In this document: positions 17,263 through 27,058 of the stretch, one piece after another
Position numbering within the stretch: position 1 is the stretch's first letter
Layout: each line of letters opens with the position of its first letter
Source of the DNA: Thalassotalea sediminis
GTDB lineage: Bacteria > Pseudomonadota > Gammaproteobacteria > Enterobacterales > Alteromonadaceae
DNA: 64,000 nucleotides
NCBI RefSeq assembly: GCF_030295915.1
Contig: NZ_AP027361.1
Coordinates: 3,100,001-3,164,000, forward strand
Direction of reading: 5' to 3'
The notes under the pieces: generated by a model
What the model saw: the letters and a program-made list of their open reading frames with translations, nothing else
The model's database searches: none
Told to the model about the DNA's origin: nothing
Program-made: the position numbers and the translations under genes

Positions 17263-18720
17263 ATGACCTCAACTAAACGCCGACATTTTCTAAAATCTGC
17301 TGCTGCATTATCAGCAAGTGGTATTGCTCTTTCACATGCTGATACCTTTACTAACGTTTCAACTAATAAACTCTTTAAACATAATCCTGTTTTTGGCCTT
17401 GCCGTCCCTAAAATGGAAACGGTTCGAATTGGCTTTATAGGCGTAGGAAAGCGAGGCTTGGGGCATGTTCAACACTGCTGTCACATCGAAGGGGTTGAGA
17501 TAAAAGCAATTTGTGATATTCATCAAGATGTTATCGACAGTGCATGTCAATTAGTTGAACTGCAACAACGTCCTCGACCAGATGAGTATACCGGCAGTGA
17601 GTTTGCCTATAAAGACATGTTAAACCGTAGCGATATCGATATTATCATTATATCGACACCTTGGCGTTGGCACACGCCTATGGCCGTAGACACAATGACC
17701 AGTGGCAAGCATGCTTTCGTCGAAGTACCTGCTGCAACAACGGTTGAAGAATGCTGGTTACTAGTAAACACCGCAGAACGTACACAAAAAAACTGCATGA
17801 TGATGGAAAATGTCTGTTATGGCCGTGATGAATTAATGGTACTAAACATGGTCAGGCAAGGTGTATTTGGCGAGTTATTGCATGGCGAAGCTGCGTACAT
17901 CCATGATTTAAGATCACAGATGAAAAACCTTGATAGGCACACAGGCTCTTGGCGCACTTATTGGCATACCAAAACCAATGGCAATTTATACCCCACCCAT
18001 GGCCTTGGACCCATTTCACAGTATATGAATATTAATCGAGGTGATCAGTTTGATTTTTTAACGTCAACGAGTTCACCTGCAATAGGTAGACAATCTTATG
18101 CTGCCCGAACATTTCCGCCTGAACATGAGCGAAATAAAGTAAACTATATTGCAGGGGATATGAATACAACAGTCATCAAAACTAAACTCGGACGCACAAT
18201 TACGCTTAAACATGACACGACAACACCTCGACCTTATACACGTCTAAATTACATTCAAGGTACCAACGGTGTTTTTTCAGGGTACCCGAACCGAATCGCA
18301 CTCGAACAAAAGCCAAAAGCAATAGCAGCGTTCTTCGAGAAGGAATATCAATTAGCACTTAATGCATGGGAAACTCAAGGAAAGATAGGTAGCAAACCAC
18401 AACGGCACAGCTCTCATCAATGGGATAAAAATATGCTTCCTTGGCAACAACATTTTGATCACCCTCTGTGGATTCGCATGGGCAAAGAAGCCGAAAAGAA
18501 TGGAGGACATGGCGGAATGGATTTCTTAATGCTTTGGCGTATGATCTACTGTTTAAGAAATGGTGAAGCATTAGATCAAAATGTATATGATGCAGCTGCA
18601 TGGTCCGTTATTGCCCCAATAAGTGCAGATTCAGTTGCCGACCGCAGTAATAGCAAAGATATTCCTGACTTTACCCGTGGTTTATGGAAAAATGCAACGC
18701 CACTTTCCATTGTTTCGTAA
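17263..18720 (+). CDS. GH109-like Gfo/Idh/MocA glycosidase, Tat-type signal
   Basis: The start chosen is [20 protein letters not shown], a twin-arginine-type leader (485 residues). The NAD-binding fold starts [17 protein letters not shown]. Conserved blocks typical of GH109 alpha-N-acetylgalactosaminidases follow: [27 protein letters not shown] and [14 protein letters not shown]109 enzymes use bound NAD in a redox mechanism to release GalNAc. Export by Tat would let it fold with NAD first. The next two genes encode a nucleotidyltransferase (11 bases on) and a HexNAc-kinase-like enzyme, fitting use of the released amino sugar. Other oxidoreductase roles remain possible. Confidence 0.8.
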   Translation: MTSTKRRHFLKSAAALSASGIALSHADTFTNVSTNKLFKHNPVFGLAVPKMETVRIGFIGVGKRGLGHVQHCCHIEGVEIKAICDIHQDVIDSACQLVELQQRPRPDEYTGSEFAYKDMLNRSDIDIIIISTPWRWHTPMAVDTMTSGKHAFVEVPAATTVEECWLLVNTAERTQKNCMMMENVCYGRDELMVLNMVRQGVFGELLHGEAAYIHDLRSQMKNLDRHTGSWRTYWHTKTNGNLYPTHGLGPISQYMNINRGDQFDFLTSTSSPAIGRQSYAARTFPPEHERNKVNYIAGDMNTTVIKTKLGRTITLKHDTTTPRPYTRLNYIQGTNGVFSGYPNRIALEQKPKAIAAFFEKEYQLALNAWETQGKIGSKPQRHSSHQWDKNMLPWQQHFDHPLWIRMGKEAEKNGGHGGMDFLMLWRMIYCLRNGEALDQNVYDAAAWSVIAPISADSVADRSNSKDIPDFTRGLWKNATPLSIVS

Positions 18721-18731
18721 ATTGATGTGCT

Positions 18732-19643
18732 ATGTCGACAACATCCCATATAAATACTTCAACGCTAGTCATTCTCGCAGCGGGCCAAGGTTCACGCTTT
18801 GGCGGTGCTAAACAGTTTGCGCAGTTTGGCGCTAAACAAAAGACGTTGATGGAATACAACATCATTCAAGCCGTTAAAGCCGGCATAAATCATGTTGTAT
18901 TCATTACCCAAGCGTCACAACAAGCATCCTTAGAACAGCAAGTTATTCCTCATTTACCTAAAGGCGTCAAAACGTCCATTGCGCTACAAGACATGAACAA
19001 TTTGCCTGCTAAATGTGCAGTAGAAGCTTCACGTGTTAAGCCTTTAGGTACCGCACACGCACTTTGGTGCGCTAAACAATATTTGCAACAGGGCTTTATT
19101 GTTATCAACGCCGACGATTATTACGGTGAACAAGCGTTTAGAAAAATTCAGCATATTGCCCCCGCTAATTGTGGGCTAGTGGCCTTTGAATTGGGAAAAA
19201 CGCTCTCTACGCATGGCGGCGTTAACCGAGGCTTTTGTCAACATTCACAATCGAAATTAGTTGATATTAAAGAAGTCATCGATATTATCGAAATTGATGC
19301 TAACCATTGTCGAGGTATGTGTGATGGTTCAGCAATCGTCATGTCGAAAGCACAGCTCGTATCAATGAACTTTTGGCGATTAACCCCGGCAATTTTTCAA
19401 CAAATAGAAGCGTTATTACAACAGCATTTTCCAACAACTCAAGAACACGCTAATGCTGACTTAAATAAAGAAGTCTATTTACCCGATGCAGTTTTCGCAC
19501 TTATCGCTGCAACTCAGGCCAACGTTGAGCTTTTAGCTTCACAAGATGCGTGGTTTGGCGTAACATATGCCGCCGATTCTCCATCCGTTGAAAGTGCAAT
19601 TACATCTTTGTCGAATAATGGAGCATTCGACAGCCATAGTTAA
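18732..19643 (+). CDS. Sugar-phosphate nucleotidyltransferase
   Basis: The 303-residue cytoplasmic protein starts with the nucleotidyltransferase signature LAAGQGSRFGGAKQFAQFG. It carries VINADDYYGEQAF as the metal/NTP-binding aspartate region. It lies between a GH109-like gene and a kinase with N-acetylhexosamine 1-kinase features. It probably joins the sugar 1-phosphate to UTP or another NTP, making a nucleotide-sugar. The exact sugar and base are not shown by sequence. Confidence 0.8.
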   Translation: MSTTSHINTSTLVILAAGQGSRFGGAKQFAQFGAKQKTLMEYNIIQAVKAGINHVVFITQASQQASLEQQVIPHLPKGVKTSIALQDMNNLPAKCAVEASRVKPLGTAHALWCAKQYLQQGFIVINADDYYGEQAFRKIQHIAPANCGLVAFELGKTLSTHGGVNRGFCQHSQSKLVDIKEVIDIIEIDANHCRGMCDGSAIVMSKAQLVSMNFWRLTPAIFQQIEALLQQHFPTTQEHANADLNKEVYLPDAVFALIAATQANVELLASQDAWFGVTYAADSPSVESAITSLSNNGAFDSHS

Positions 19644-19672
19644 CATAATAAATCGAGGGACAGTGGTACATT

Positions 19673-20761
19673 ATGAACATTAATATTGATCAGGTGCAGG
19701 TAAGTCATGTGTTAGAGGCTTACTTATGCGATATAAAAACAAGTAAAGTTACACCGTTAGGGAACGGCTTGATCAATACAACGTACCTTGTTTCTAGCCC
19801 AGCACGAAAATTTGTGCTGCAACGTATCAACCACCACGTGTTTACCCAACCAAACGACGTGATCAATAATGCAGATCTAATCAACGATCATCTTTATAAT
19901 AAAAAGCAATTAGGCGAATACCAGCTTGAACCTATATGGCAGGTAAAAAGTAGTAATGGCAACTCAATGGTTCAATATAAAGATAATAGCTGGCGCGCCA
20001 TTCAGTTTATTCCTAATTGTTATACTGTTGAAGAAGTAAGCTCAGCTAAACAAGCACGTGAAGTTGCCCGGGCATTCGGTGCATTTACTTGTGCGTTAAG
20101 TGATTTTCCAGCGGAAAAGTTAAGCGAAATTATCACTGACTTTCACAACTTAGATGCTCGCATCACACAGTTAAAAACAGCCAAACAAAACAATTCTCAT
20201 CAACGTTTAACCAAATGTCATGAATTAGTCGCCACGTGTTTGGCAGAAACAGCTTTTATCTCAGAAGTTGCTGACATTATTACTCAGCTCCCTATTCAAG
20301 TAACGCATAACGATACTAAAATAAATAATTTACTCTTTGCTAAAGCAACAAACGAACCTATTGCAGTGATTGATCTAGATACCTGTATGCCTGGTTTCGT
20401 CATGCATGATTTTGGCGATATGGTGAGAACTTGCTGCTCTAATTTACCCGAAGATGGTACCAATTTAGACCAAATGACCATTTCTATGGATATTTTCAAG
20501 GGATTATCTCAAGGCTATATTGAAAGTTTTAATGGTCAACTGTCTGAGCTTGAAAAGCAAAGCTTGGTGATTGGCGCACAGTTATTACCTTTTATGATTG
20601 GCGTACGGTTTTTAACAGATTACCTGAACGGCGATAGTTACTTTCATACCCAATATAATACACACAACTTAGATAGGGCATTAAACCAAATTAACATGTA
20701 TCAATTGTTGAAAAGTAAACGCGAAGAGCTCAGTCGTATTGTAAGTCAAACAAGCACTTAA
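19673..20761 (+). CDS. N-acetylhexosamine 1-kinase-like phosphotransferase
   Basis: This 362-residue APH-fold kinase resembles bifidobacterial NahK in its N-terminus (GNGLINTTYLVSSPARKFVL, QRINHHVF), the HexNAc-kinase-type ITDFHNLDARI, the Brenner motif THNDTKINNLLF (catalytic Asp214) and the metal motif VIDLDTCMPG. NahK phosphorylates the anomeric carbon of GalNAc or GlcNAc. With the adjoining nucleotidyltransferase it would give a UDP-HexNAc. AmgK, used with MurU in muropeptide recycling, is an alternative but lacks the QRIN/FHNL signature. Confidence 0.78.
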   Translation: MNINIDQVQVSHVLEAYLCDIKTSKVTPLGNGLINTTYLVSSPARKFVLQRINHHVFTQPNDVINNADLINDHLYNKKQLGEYQLEPIWQVKSSNGNSMVQYKDNSWRAIQFIPNCYTVEEVSSAKQAREVARAFGAFTCALSDFPAEKLSEIITDFHNLDARITQLKTAKQNNSHQRLTKCHELVATCLAETAFISEVADIITQLPIQVTHNDTKINNLLFAKATNEPIAVIDLDTCMPGFVMHDFGDMVRTCCSNLPEDGTNLDQMTISMDIFKGLSQGYIESFNGQLSELEKQSLVIGAQLLPFMIGVRFLTDYLNGDSYFHTQYNTHNLDRALNQINMYQLLKSKREELSRIVSQTST

Positions 20762-21053
20762 TTTGCTTACTTTTTAGTCTATTTAAATCTACATTATATT
20801 GCCGAGGTATGAATAAAAAATAGCATCTCGGCCTTAAATCTCCTTACTTGCCCAGTATTGCGCACTTATTGCGCGTTTACTATTTACCTATCTTCCTGCT
20901 CGCCTGAAGTTAAGCAATAAATTAAAAATCACTAATGCTTGTCAACATCAATAAGCTTGTGATATTAAAGTTAACCGATGTGATAGGAAGTAAGTTTTTA
21001 AGGAAATAAATACCAAATTGACCTCATTTCTATAATCTTAAGGGTAGGTAAGA

Positions 21054-22682
21054 ATGAAATTACGCTTTAAAGTGAGCGCACTTATTGCACTGATACTGAT
21101 CTCGTTTCTAATGTTAATGGTTGTCGGCCTGACAGCACTCCGTTTTGCGAGCAACGATGATAATAGAGCGAGAGTTGAACAACTCTTTAGATCAACATAT
21201 AACATCGTTGTAGAAATGGAAAAATACGTTGCAAGTGGCAAAATGTCGGAAAAAGAAGCAAAAGCTTTAGCAGCGCAACTACTGAGAGAAAACAAATATC
21301 ACAAATCTGAATATGTCTACGTTGCTGATGAAAACCTTAATTTTGTCGCCGCGCCTTTAGATCCTCAGTTACACGGTACTAGCTTTCATGAATTTAAAGA
21401 TGGTCAAGGCAAAAGCGTCGGTAAAATACTACAAAATGCTGTTAACAATAACCCACAAGGCATTGCTACATACGAATGGACACAAAAGCAGGCGGATGGT
21501 TCTATAGAAGAGAAGCTTTCCATTGCTCGTCAAACACCTAGCTGGGGCTGGTATGTCGGTACAGGCATTGGCTTTGCAGAAGTAGAAGCACGTTTTTGGG
21601 CTAATGCGAGTTGGCAAGTCTTTATTTGCTTAGCATTAACCTGTGGTTTAGGGGTGCTACTGTTATTATTTACCCGTAAATTACTAGACGATCTTGGTGG
21701 CGAACCTTCAGCTGTACTTAAAATAGTGCAAAAAGTCGCGGCTGGAGATTTAACGGGTAATAATTCAAGTTCTAACACGCGAGAAGACTCAATTTTAGGT
21801 TCGATATTGCGCCTACGTGAGTCATTAGCAGCAATTTTAGGGAGTATTGAAGAGTCGATTAAGCAATTACGTCAAGAAACGGAAGATGCGAATCGACGCA
21901 CATTAGAGATCGACAACACTTTCGAAGCTCAACGCAGTGAAATTGATATGGTTGCTACGGCGATGACGGAAATGTCTTCTTCTTCGCAAACGGTTGCCGA
22001 TAATGCTAATGCAGCGGCCTTATCAACAACAGAAGCAGATCAACAAGGCATTAAAGCCCACGATATTGTAGATTCAGCGGTACAATCAATTACAACATTG
22101 GCTACGCAAATAGACGAAGCGAGTGTCGTTATAACAGAACTCGGCAATGACGTGACTAATATCGTGTCAGTACTAGACGTTATTCGTGGTATTGCTGATC
22201 AAACAAACTTACTGGCACTTAATGCCGCCATTGAAGCTGCCAGAGCAGGTGAACAAGGCAGAGGCTTCGCCGTTGTTGCCGAAGAAGTGCGTAACCTTGC
22301 GAAACGTACGCAAGATAGTACTGAAGAAATCCATAATATGATTGAACGTTTACAGTCAGGTTCTGTGCGCGGCGTTGAAACAATGGATATGAGCAAAGCG
22401 TCAAGTGAGGGTACCGTTAGTCAAACTCAAGAAGCTGCCATAGCACTTAATCAAGTTGCACAGGCATTAAGTTCAATAACAGAGATGAATAATCATATTG
22501 CCACAGCTGCCGATGAGCAAAACAAGGTAGGAGATGATATTTCACGACGCATTAATATGATTGCAGAAAGCTCTCATGATGCTGCTGAACTTGCGCATAA
22601 AGGTAAAAATGCAACCTCTGTACTTATTCAATTAACCGATAAATTGGAGTCATTAATGACTCACTTTAAAACTGCAAAATAA
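21054..22682 (+). CDS. Methyl-accepting chemotaxis protein with single Cache domain
   Basis: The 542-residue receptor has an N-terminal membrane helix (6-29) and a periplasmic sCache-type sensor (about 30-180: [22 protein letters not shown] and GWYVGTGIG). A second membrane helix (about 182-202), a HAMP linker and the cytoplasmic hairpin with [20 protein letters not shown] follow. The sensor class often binds small carboxylates, but the ligand cannot be fixed. Chemotaxis genes are not nearby, as is common for orphan receptors. Confidence 0.9.
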   Translation: MKLRFKVSALIALILISFLMLMVVGLTALRFASNDDNRARVEQLFRSTYNIVVEMEKYVASGKMSEKEAKALAAQLLRENKYHKSEYVYVADENLNFVAAPLDPQLHGTSFHEFKDGQGKSVGKILQNAVNNNPQGIATYEWTQKQADGSIEEKLSIARQTPSWGWYVGTGIGFAEVEARFWANASWQVFICLALTCGLGVLLLLFTRKLLDDLGGEPSAVLKIVQKVAAGDLTGNNSSSNTREDSILGSILRLRESLAAILGSIEESIKQLRQETEDANRRTLEIDNTFEAQRSEIDMVATAMTEMSSSSQTVADNANAAALSTTEADQQGIKAHDIVDSAVQSITTLATQIDEASVVITELGNDVTNIVSVLDVIRGIADQTNLLALNAAIEAARAGEQGRGFAVVAEEVRNLAKRTQDSTEEIHNMIERLQSGSVRGVETMDMSKASSEGTVSQTQEAAIALNQVAQALSSITEMNNHIATAADEQNKVGDDISRRINMIAESSHDAAELAHKGKNATSVLIQLTDKLESLMTHFKTAK

Positions 22683-22725
22683 AGATATCAGTGCAATTTT
22701 CATCGCAATTGCTTTCAGATACTTT

Positions 22726-22767
22726 TTACACGAAATGAAACCAATACTTTACTTTCGTTTCGTGTAA
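22726..22767 (+). terminator. Strong inverted repeat after the chemoreceptor gene
   Basis: The arms 22726-22740 (TTACACGAAATGAAA) and 22753-22767 (TTTCGTTTCGTGTAA) pair over 15 bases with a single mismatch and a 12-base loop. It lies 44 bases after the chemoreceptor stop. There is no long T tract, so it could be a terminator, an mRNA stabilising hairpin or a binding site. Confidence 0.5.
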
Positions 22768-22862
22768 TACATTTTGTACACTTGGACAAAATCCACACTA
22801 AAATGTGCTGAAAAACATTTGTTATTTTTTTGTTAACTTAATACGCTTCTGCTAGTCTTACA

Positions 22863-23038
22863 TTGTCCTGGTTGACCTCTAGGACAAATGAGCGATGATG
22901 GACGTTGTAAAAAGCAGTGCAGTTGCAGGGGTGTTGGTGCGCTTAGTTTAATTTTTCACAATTGTCTCGCTTTTGCTCAAGCAGGATTGGTTCTCCCCCA
23001 GCCCTGCTTGAGCGTTCATCCCCACACTTAAGGATGAA
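22863..23038 (+). ncRNA. Candidate structured RNA between chemoreceptor and MarR genes
   Basis: In the 421-base gap without a credible ORF, three further hairpins follow the terminator-like repeat: TGTCCT with AGGACA (22863-22886), CTCAAGCAGG with CCTGCTTGAG (22976-23012, loop about 17) and TTCATCC with GGATGAA (23015-23038). A possible promoter, TTGTTA and TAGTCT, lies just upstream. No known RNA family was recognised. It may be a leader for marR or a separate sRNA. Confidence 0.3.
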
Positions 23039-23103
23039 TAACTTTATTGGCTTCATTGTATTCTTCGTTATAATCCCTTCCAAAACGCATTAAATTTATT
23101 GAT

Positions 23104-23562
23104 ATGAATACTAACCAATTTACGCTAACTTCTTTTTTTCCTTATCAACTTGCAAGATTGCAAATGCTCGTCAGCCAATCTATTGCACAAGTCTACCAAG
23201 GAGAATTCGAGCTTTCCCGACAACAATGGCGAGTATTGGCAATTCTAGCCACTCATGCGCCTATCAATGCTAAACAAGTAGGTTTACACGCAGATTTAGA
23301 TAAAATGCCAACAAGCAGAGCAATTAAGGGGCTTATCGCACAGAAGCTGGTCAATAAGAAACAAGACAAAGATGATAAACGTGTACATCTGCTGTCTTTG
23401 TCAAAAACAGGTATCAATCTATTTGAGCGATTAATTCCTATTGTTAAGCAACAAGAACAAGCATTACTCTCAGTTTTATCCGATGAAGAAAAAATGAGTT
23501 TAGATAATGCGATGAAAAAGTTGGTAATGCAAAGCGAGCGATTAACCAAAAACGAGACTTAA
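23104..23562 (+). CDS. MarR family transcriptional regulator
   Basis: The 152-residue winged-helix regulator has the MarR recognition layout: LSRQQWRVLAILATHAPINA, the helix KMPTSRAIKGLIAQKLVNKK, and the beta wing KDKDDKRVHLLSLSKTG with conserved Asp and Arg. These dimers respond to phenolics, oxidants or metabolites. The neighbouring genes are divergent or convergent, so no target is obvious. Confidence 0.9.
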   Translation: MNTNQFTLTSFFPYQLARLQMLVSQSIAQVYQGEFELSRQQWRVLAILATHAPINAKQVGLHADLDKMPTSRAIKGLIAQKLVNKKQDKDDKRVHLLSLSKTGINLFERLIPIVKQQEQALLSVLSDEEKMSLDNAMKKLVMQSERLTKNET

Positions 23563-23592
23563 AACGTAGTTAAGTAGTTAGTGTCCAAAAAC

Positions 23593-26500
23593 CTACCTTA
23601 AAACTGATCGTATACTTTCCATAAGCACCTGCGCTTTTACGGGTTTAGCGATGTGTAAATTCATGCCAGCGGCAATACTGTTATCTTTATCTTCTTGTCT
23701 TGCGTGAGCAGTCATAGCAATGATAGGTAATGATTCAAATTGCTGTTTTTCCCTAATTAGTTTAGTCGCTGTTAAACCATCCATCACCGGCATTTGAATA
23801 TCCATTAACACAACATCAACAGTACTTTCGTCTAGTTGCGTCAGTGCAACTTCGCCATTTTCAGCCACAATCACATCTGCCCCCATTACGTTAAGTAACT
23901 CTTTGGCCACGAGTTGGTTTACCAGGTTATCTTCAACTAATAAAACCTTAACCCCTTTTAGCTGCTGTTTCTTAGCAAGAGAGCTCGGGGTGGGGCTATT
24001 AACGTTTTTTTCTGTTGGCTCACTGACAGGCTGAAAACGTTGGCTTTGCAATGCTAAGTGGAGTTGTCTCAAGGTATATCGATATAAAGGAGCGTCGCAA
24101 ATAACATAAGGTATTTTCGCTTCATCTAGCAGTTGATAAGTTTCACGTAATTGAGCCACATTTGTATGTTGATAAACGGCCAAGACAAAACCACCAGAAG
24201 TCTGAGTTGTACCATGATAGAAATACTCAGCAATTTTATGACAGTTTTCTTTCGTAATAACGTCGACACGAACAAATAAAAAACATGTCTTATTCTCAGA
24301 TATTTGGTGTTGCTTGAAATCATCGAGTCGCTGATATTGATAATCGAGTGCGTCTAGCAACTCAACAAATGAATTGGGCAGTATTGCACCAAATGATTCA
24401 ACCTTTACGGGATTAGCAATAACCTTTTCACTTTGGTTTTTGGGTTCATCAAAGGGCAATACAAAACTAAACTCTGCACCGGCTAACGGTTTGCTCTTTA
24501 TTTTAATTTCACCACCAAGTAAATTGACGATACGCTGGCAAATCGATAATCCTAAGCCGGATCCACCATATTTTCTCGTCATAGATTCATCAGCTTGAAT
24601 AAATGCTTCAAACAGGGTTTTCTGCTTATCTTCCGCGATGCCTATACCAGTGTCTTTAACAGTAAATTTCACGAGATTTTTACTTGCGCTGTTAGCAATG
24701 GTATCAACTTTTAGCGCTATACTTCCGTGATCAGTAAATTTAACAGCATTATTCAGTAAATTACTTAACACCTGTACTAGGCGCATATCATCGGTCAAGA
24801 CTTCTTCAGGTACAGACGGTGAAATATCTACCTGCAAACCAAGCTGTTTCTTTACTACTAAATCAATATTTAGTTTGATAGCACGTTGAACAATATAATC
24901 TAAGCTGCAACTGTCTTTTACGATGTTCATATTACCCGATTCTATCTTCGCTAAATCGAGCAGTTCATCGACAAGATGTAATAAGGTATCAGATGCATCT
25001 TGTGCATTTACAATATGTTGTTTCTGTTGGTAGGTAAGCATGGTATTTGATAGTAACGAGTGCATACCTTGAATCGCGTTTATCGGCGTTCTTATTTCAT
25101 GGCTCATGTTTGCCAAAAACTGACTTTTTGCTTTGTTTGCTTGTTCAGCTTGTTCTTTTGCTTTTTCTAACGCGGCATTTACTGCATGTTGTTCGGTAAC
25201 ATCACGAATGATAATGATTGTACCTAGTACATGCTGTGATTGGTCGTAAAAATTCGAACAGAAAAGCTCATACGTATTGTTTACCGTTTCAACAACTTTA
25301 AATATCCCATGCAAGCTTTCGGTGACATTTTCACCGCGCTCACATGCTAATAAAGCTTGGCCTAGCTCGTTGTCGATCAACTTCCCTGCTTGTTTACCCA
25401 GTATTTTCACTTCAGATAATTTAACAAACTTTTCAAAAGCTAAGTTACACCCGATCACGTGACCATCTGAATCATTGAAAATAAGGTAATCAGGAATTGC
25501 ATTCATTACTGAGCGCAATATCGCGTAGTCTCTTTGATGTTGCTGACTCTTTTCAAGTAATGCTTGTGTTTTGTCTATAACACGCAAATCTAAGATATTA
25601 TTCTGATCTTTTAGTTGCTGCATTAAGCTTCTATTTTGACTAAAGATATCTCCGACAATATTAAACCAATGCTGCCAACCTGTTGGCGGGGTTACCTTGC
25701 CATGATCTCCTTGAGCACTATGTGCAATATGACTAATAAACGCTTGAGTAGGCTTAATAAATGTTTTACGTGTAACAAAATACACGACACTTAATAAGGC
25801 GCTTTGTCCGACGAACAATAGTAAGAAATACCAAATAAATCGAGTAAAGACTGGCTCTACAAACTGTTGGTATGGTTGATATCTAAGGACCACCCAGTTC
25901 GTTGATGGTAATAAGTATTGTTGCACTAACCACTGGTTGTGCTGAAAAGAAGCAGAACGTTTTTGTAAGTTCTCATATGATAAGTCAGATAGCCCTTCTG
26001 GTACTGAAGCTTGCCATTGACTCACTTCATTAATTGCGTCGCTATTTTCAGTTTTATGCACTAATAATTGGTCTTCAGCATTTAATAACACATAACTATG
26101 ATTATCCTCAGCTTGAATTGACAGCATATTATGAATATTTTCAAGATCTATGTTTATCACGACAGCACCAACAAACACTTCCTGTTGAAACACGGCCGCA
26201 GCAACCGAGCTATACAAACTAGTTGCTGATGAACCTAAATAAGGCTTTGACCAAAGGTAATTATTATTAAAGTAGCTTGTTTGACTTAACTTTTCGATCT
26301 GCTCATTTTCTAATAATGGCGGCGAAAATTGCCAATTTTCGTGGCTTATCCATGGATAGATGCTGACAAAGTTACTTTTTGACACATAGTAAAACCAGTT
26401 AGCAGTACTATTGGTGCTTTGGGCATTAACAAAAGCAGGCGTTAACGTATATGCCATTGCTAACTCTTGCTTTTCATTGTCAGTTAACTTATCAATATCC

Positions 26501-26877
26501 CCGACACCGGTAATATTAACGCTTAATTGCTGACGTTGCTCAATAATGTCGTGCTTTGCTTGAGCCAAGTAAAACCTGTCCTTGTTTTGCACAAGTGATG
26601 GCATTGTTAAAGGGGATTGCTGTGGCCTGTTCAGAGAGTAATTTGCAAATCGTTGAATAGATTGTACAGAGTTAATGGCTTGCTTTAACGTCTCATTTAA
26701 TGATTGGCTGTTATTTTCGAGCTTTCTGTACTCACTAACTTCGTGTGTTTCAAGTTCATAAAAATAACGATAACTCGCCACTGCTATCGCAACAAGTAAG
26801 ATCGCCAAAAACACGCCAAAAATAGAGAGTTTATAACGTGTAACAACTTGATTTTGGCCTTGTGATTTAAGGTTCAT
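23593..26877 (-). CDS. Large hybrid sensor histidine kinase (Cache-PAS-HisKA-HATPase-REC)
   Basis: This 1094-residue protein has a TM helix (about 18-36), a periplasmic double-Cache-like region (about 45-340), a second TM helix (346-368) and a PAS domain (about 450-560). HisKA follows with phospho-histidine His593 in ANMSHEIRTPIN, then HATPase (LSNLLNNAVKFT, VKDTGIGIAED, GGSGLGLSIC). An inactive-looking receiver-like stretch (about 800-930) comes next, then a C-terminal receiver with Asp1026 in VVLMDIQMPVMDG. No Hpt domain is seen, so phosphotransfer needs a separate partner. The architecture resembles LuxQ/TorS/BarA families. The signal is unknown. Confidence 0.9.
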   Translation of the reverse strand: MNLKSQGQNQVVTRYKLSIFGVFLAILLVAIAVASYRYFYELETHEVSEYRKLENNSQSLNETLKQAINSVQSIQRFANYSLNRPQQSPLTMPSLVQNKDRFYLAQAKHDIIEQRQQLSVNITGVGDIDKLTDNEKQELAMAYTLTPAFVNAQSTNSTANWFYYVSKSNFVSIYPWISHENWQFSPPLLENEQIEKLSQTSYFNNNYLWSKPYLGSSATSLYSSVAAAVFQQEVFVGAVVINIDLENIHNMLSIQAEDNHSYVLLNAEDQLLVHKTENSDAINEVSQWQASVPEGLSDLSYENLQKRSASFQHNQWLVQQYLLPSTNWVVLRYQPYQQFVEPVFTRFIWYFLLLFVGQSALLSVVYFVTRKTFIKPTQAFISHIAHSAQGDHGKVTPPTGWQHWFNIVGDIFSQNRSLMQQLKDQNNILDLRVIDKTQALLEKSQQHQRDYAILRSVMNAIPDYLIFNDSDGHVIGCNLAFEKFVKLSEVKILGKQAGKLIDNELGQALLACERGENVTESLHGIFKVVETVNNTYELFCSNFYDQSQHVLGTIIIIRDVTEQHAVNAALEKAKEQAEQANKAKSQFLANMSHEIRTPINAIQGMHSLLSNTMLTYQQKQHIVNAQDASDTLLHLVDELLDLAKIESGNMNIVKDSCSLDYIVQRAIKLNIDLVVKKQLGLQVDISPSVPEEVLTDDMRLVQVLSNLLNNAVKFTDHGSIALKVDTIANSASKNLVKFTVKDTGIGIAEDKQKTLFEAFIQADESMTRKYGGSGLGLSICQRIVNLLGGEIKIKSKPLAGAEFSFVLPFDEPKNQSEKVIANPVKVESFGAILPNSFVELLDALDYQYQRLDDFKQHQISENKTCFLFVRVDVITKENCHKIAEYFYHGTTQTSGGFVLAVYQHTNVAQLRETYQLLDEAKIPYVICDAPLYRYTLRQLHLALQSQRFQPVSEPTEKNVNSPTPSSLAKKQQLKGVKVLLVEDNLVNQLVAKELLNVMGADVIVAENGEVALTQLDESTVDVVLMDIQMPVMDGLTATKLIREKQQFESLPIIAMTAHARQEDKDNSIAAGMNLHIAKPVKAQVLMESIRSVLR

Positions 26878-27010
26878 TTACGCCCAGTAAAAAGAATAAC
26901 TCTTGGGATAATAAACATTAATAAATTAAAAATCATGTCTTGTACACAATAGAAACAATTAACTAAAGAATTAATTGGCATTGCCGTGCTTGTTATCGCT
27001 GTACTCATGG

Positions 27011-27038
27011 CAAAAAGGCCGCTATTGGCGGCCTTTTA
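27011..27038 (-). terminator. Rho-independent terminator of the symporter operon
   Basis: GGCCGC and GCGGCC arms with a 5-base loop, flanked by A and T runs, form a stem on the minus strand that ends in a T tract, 20 bases beyond the symporter stop. Confidence 0.85.
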
Positions 27039-27058
27039 TACCAGTACAACACAGATGT

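Noticed and set aside
20801..20832. GCCGAG/CTCGGC hairpin before the chemoreceptor as a terminator
   Set aside because: The stem is short with a 20-base loop and no T tract. The 292-base gap 20762-21053 otherwise showed nothing clear.
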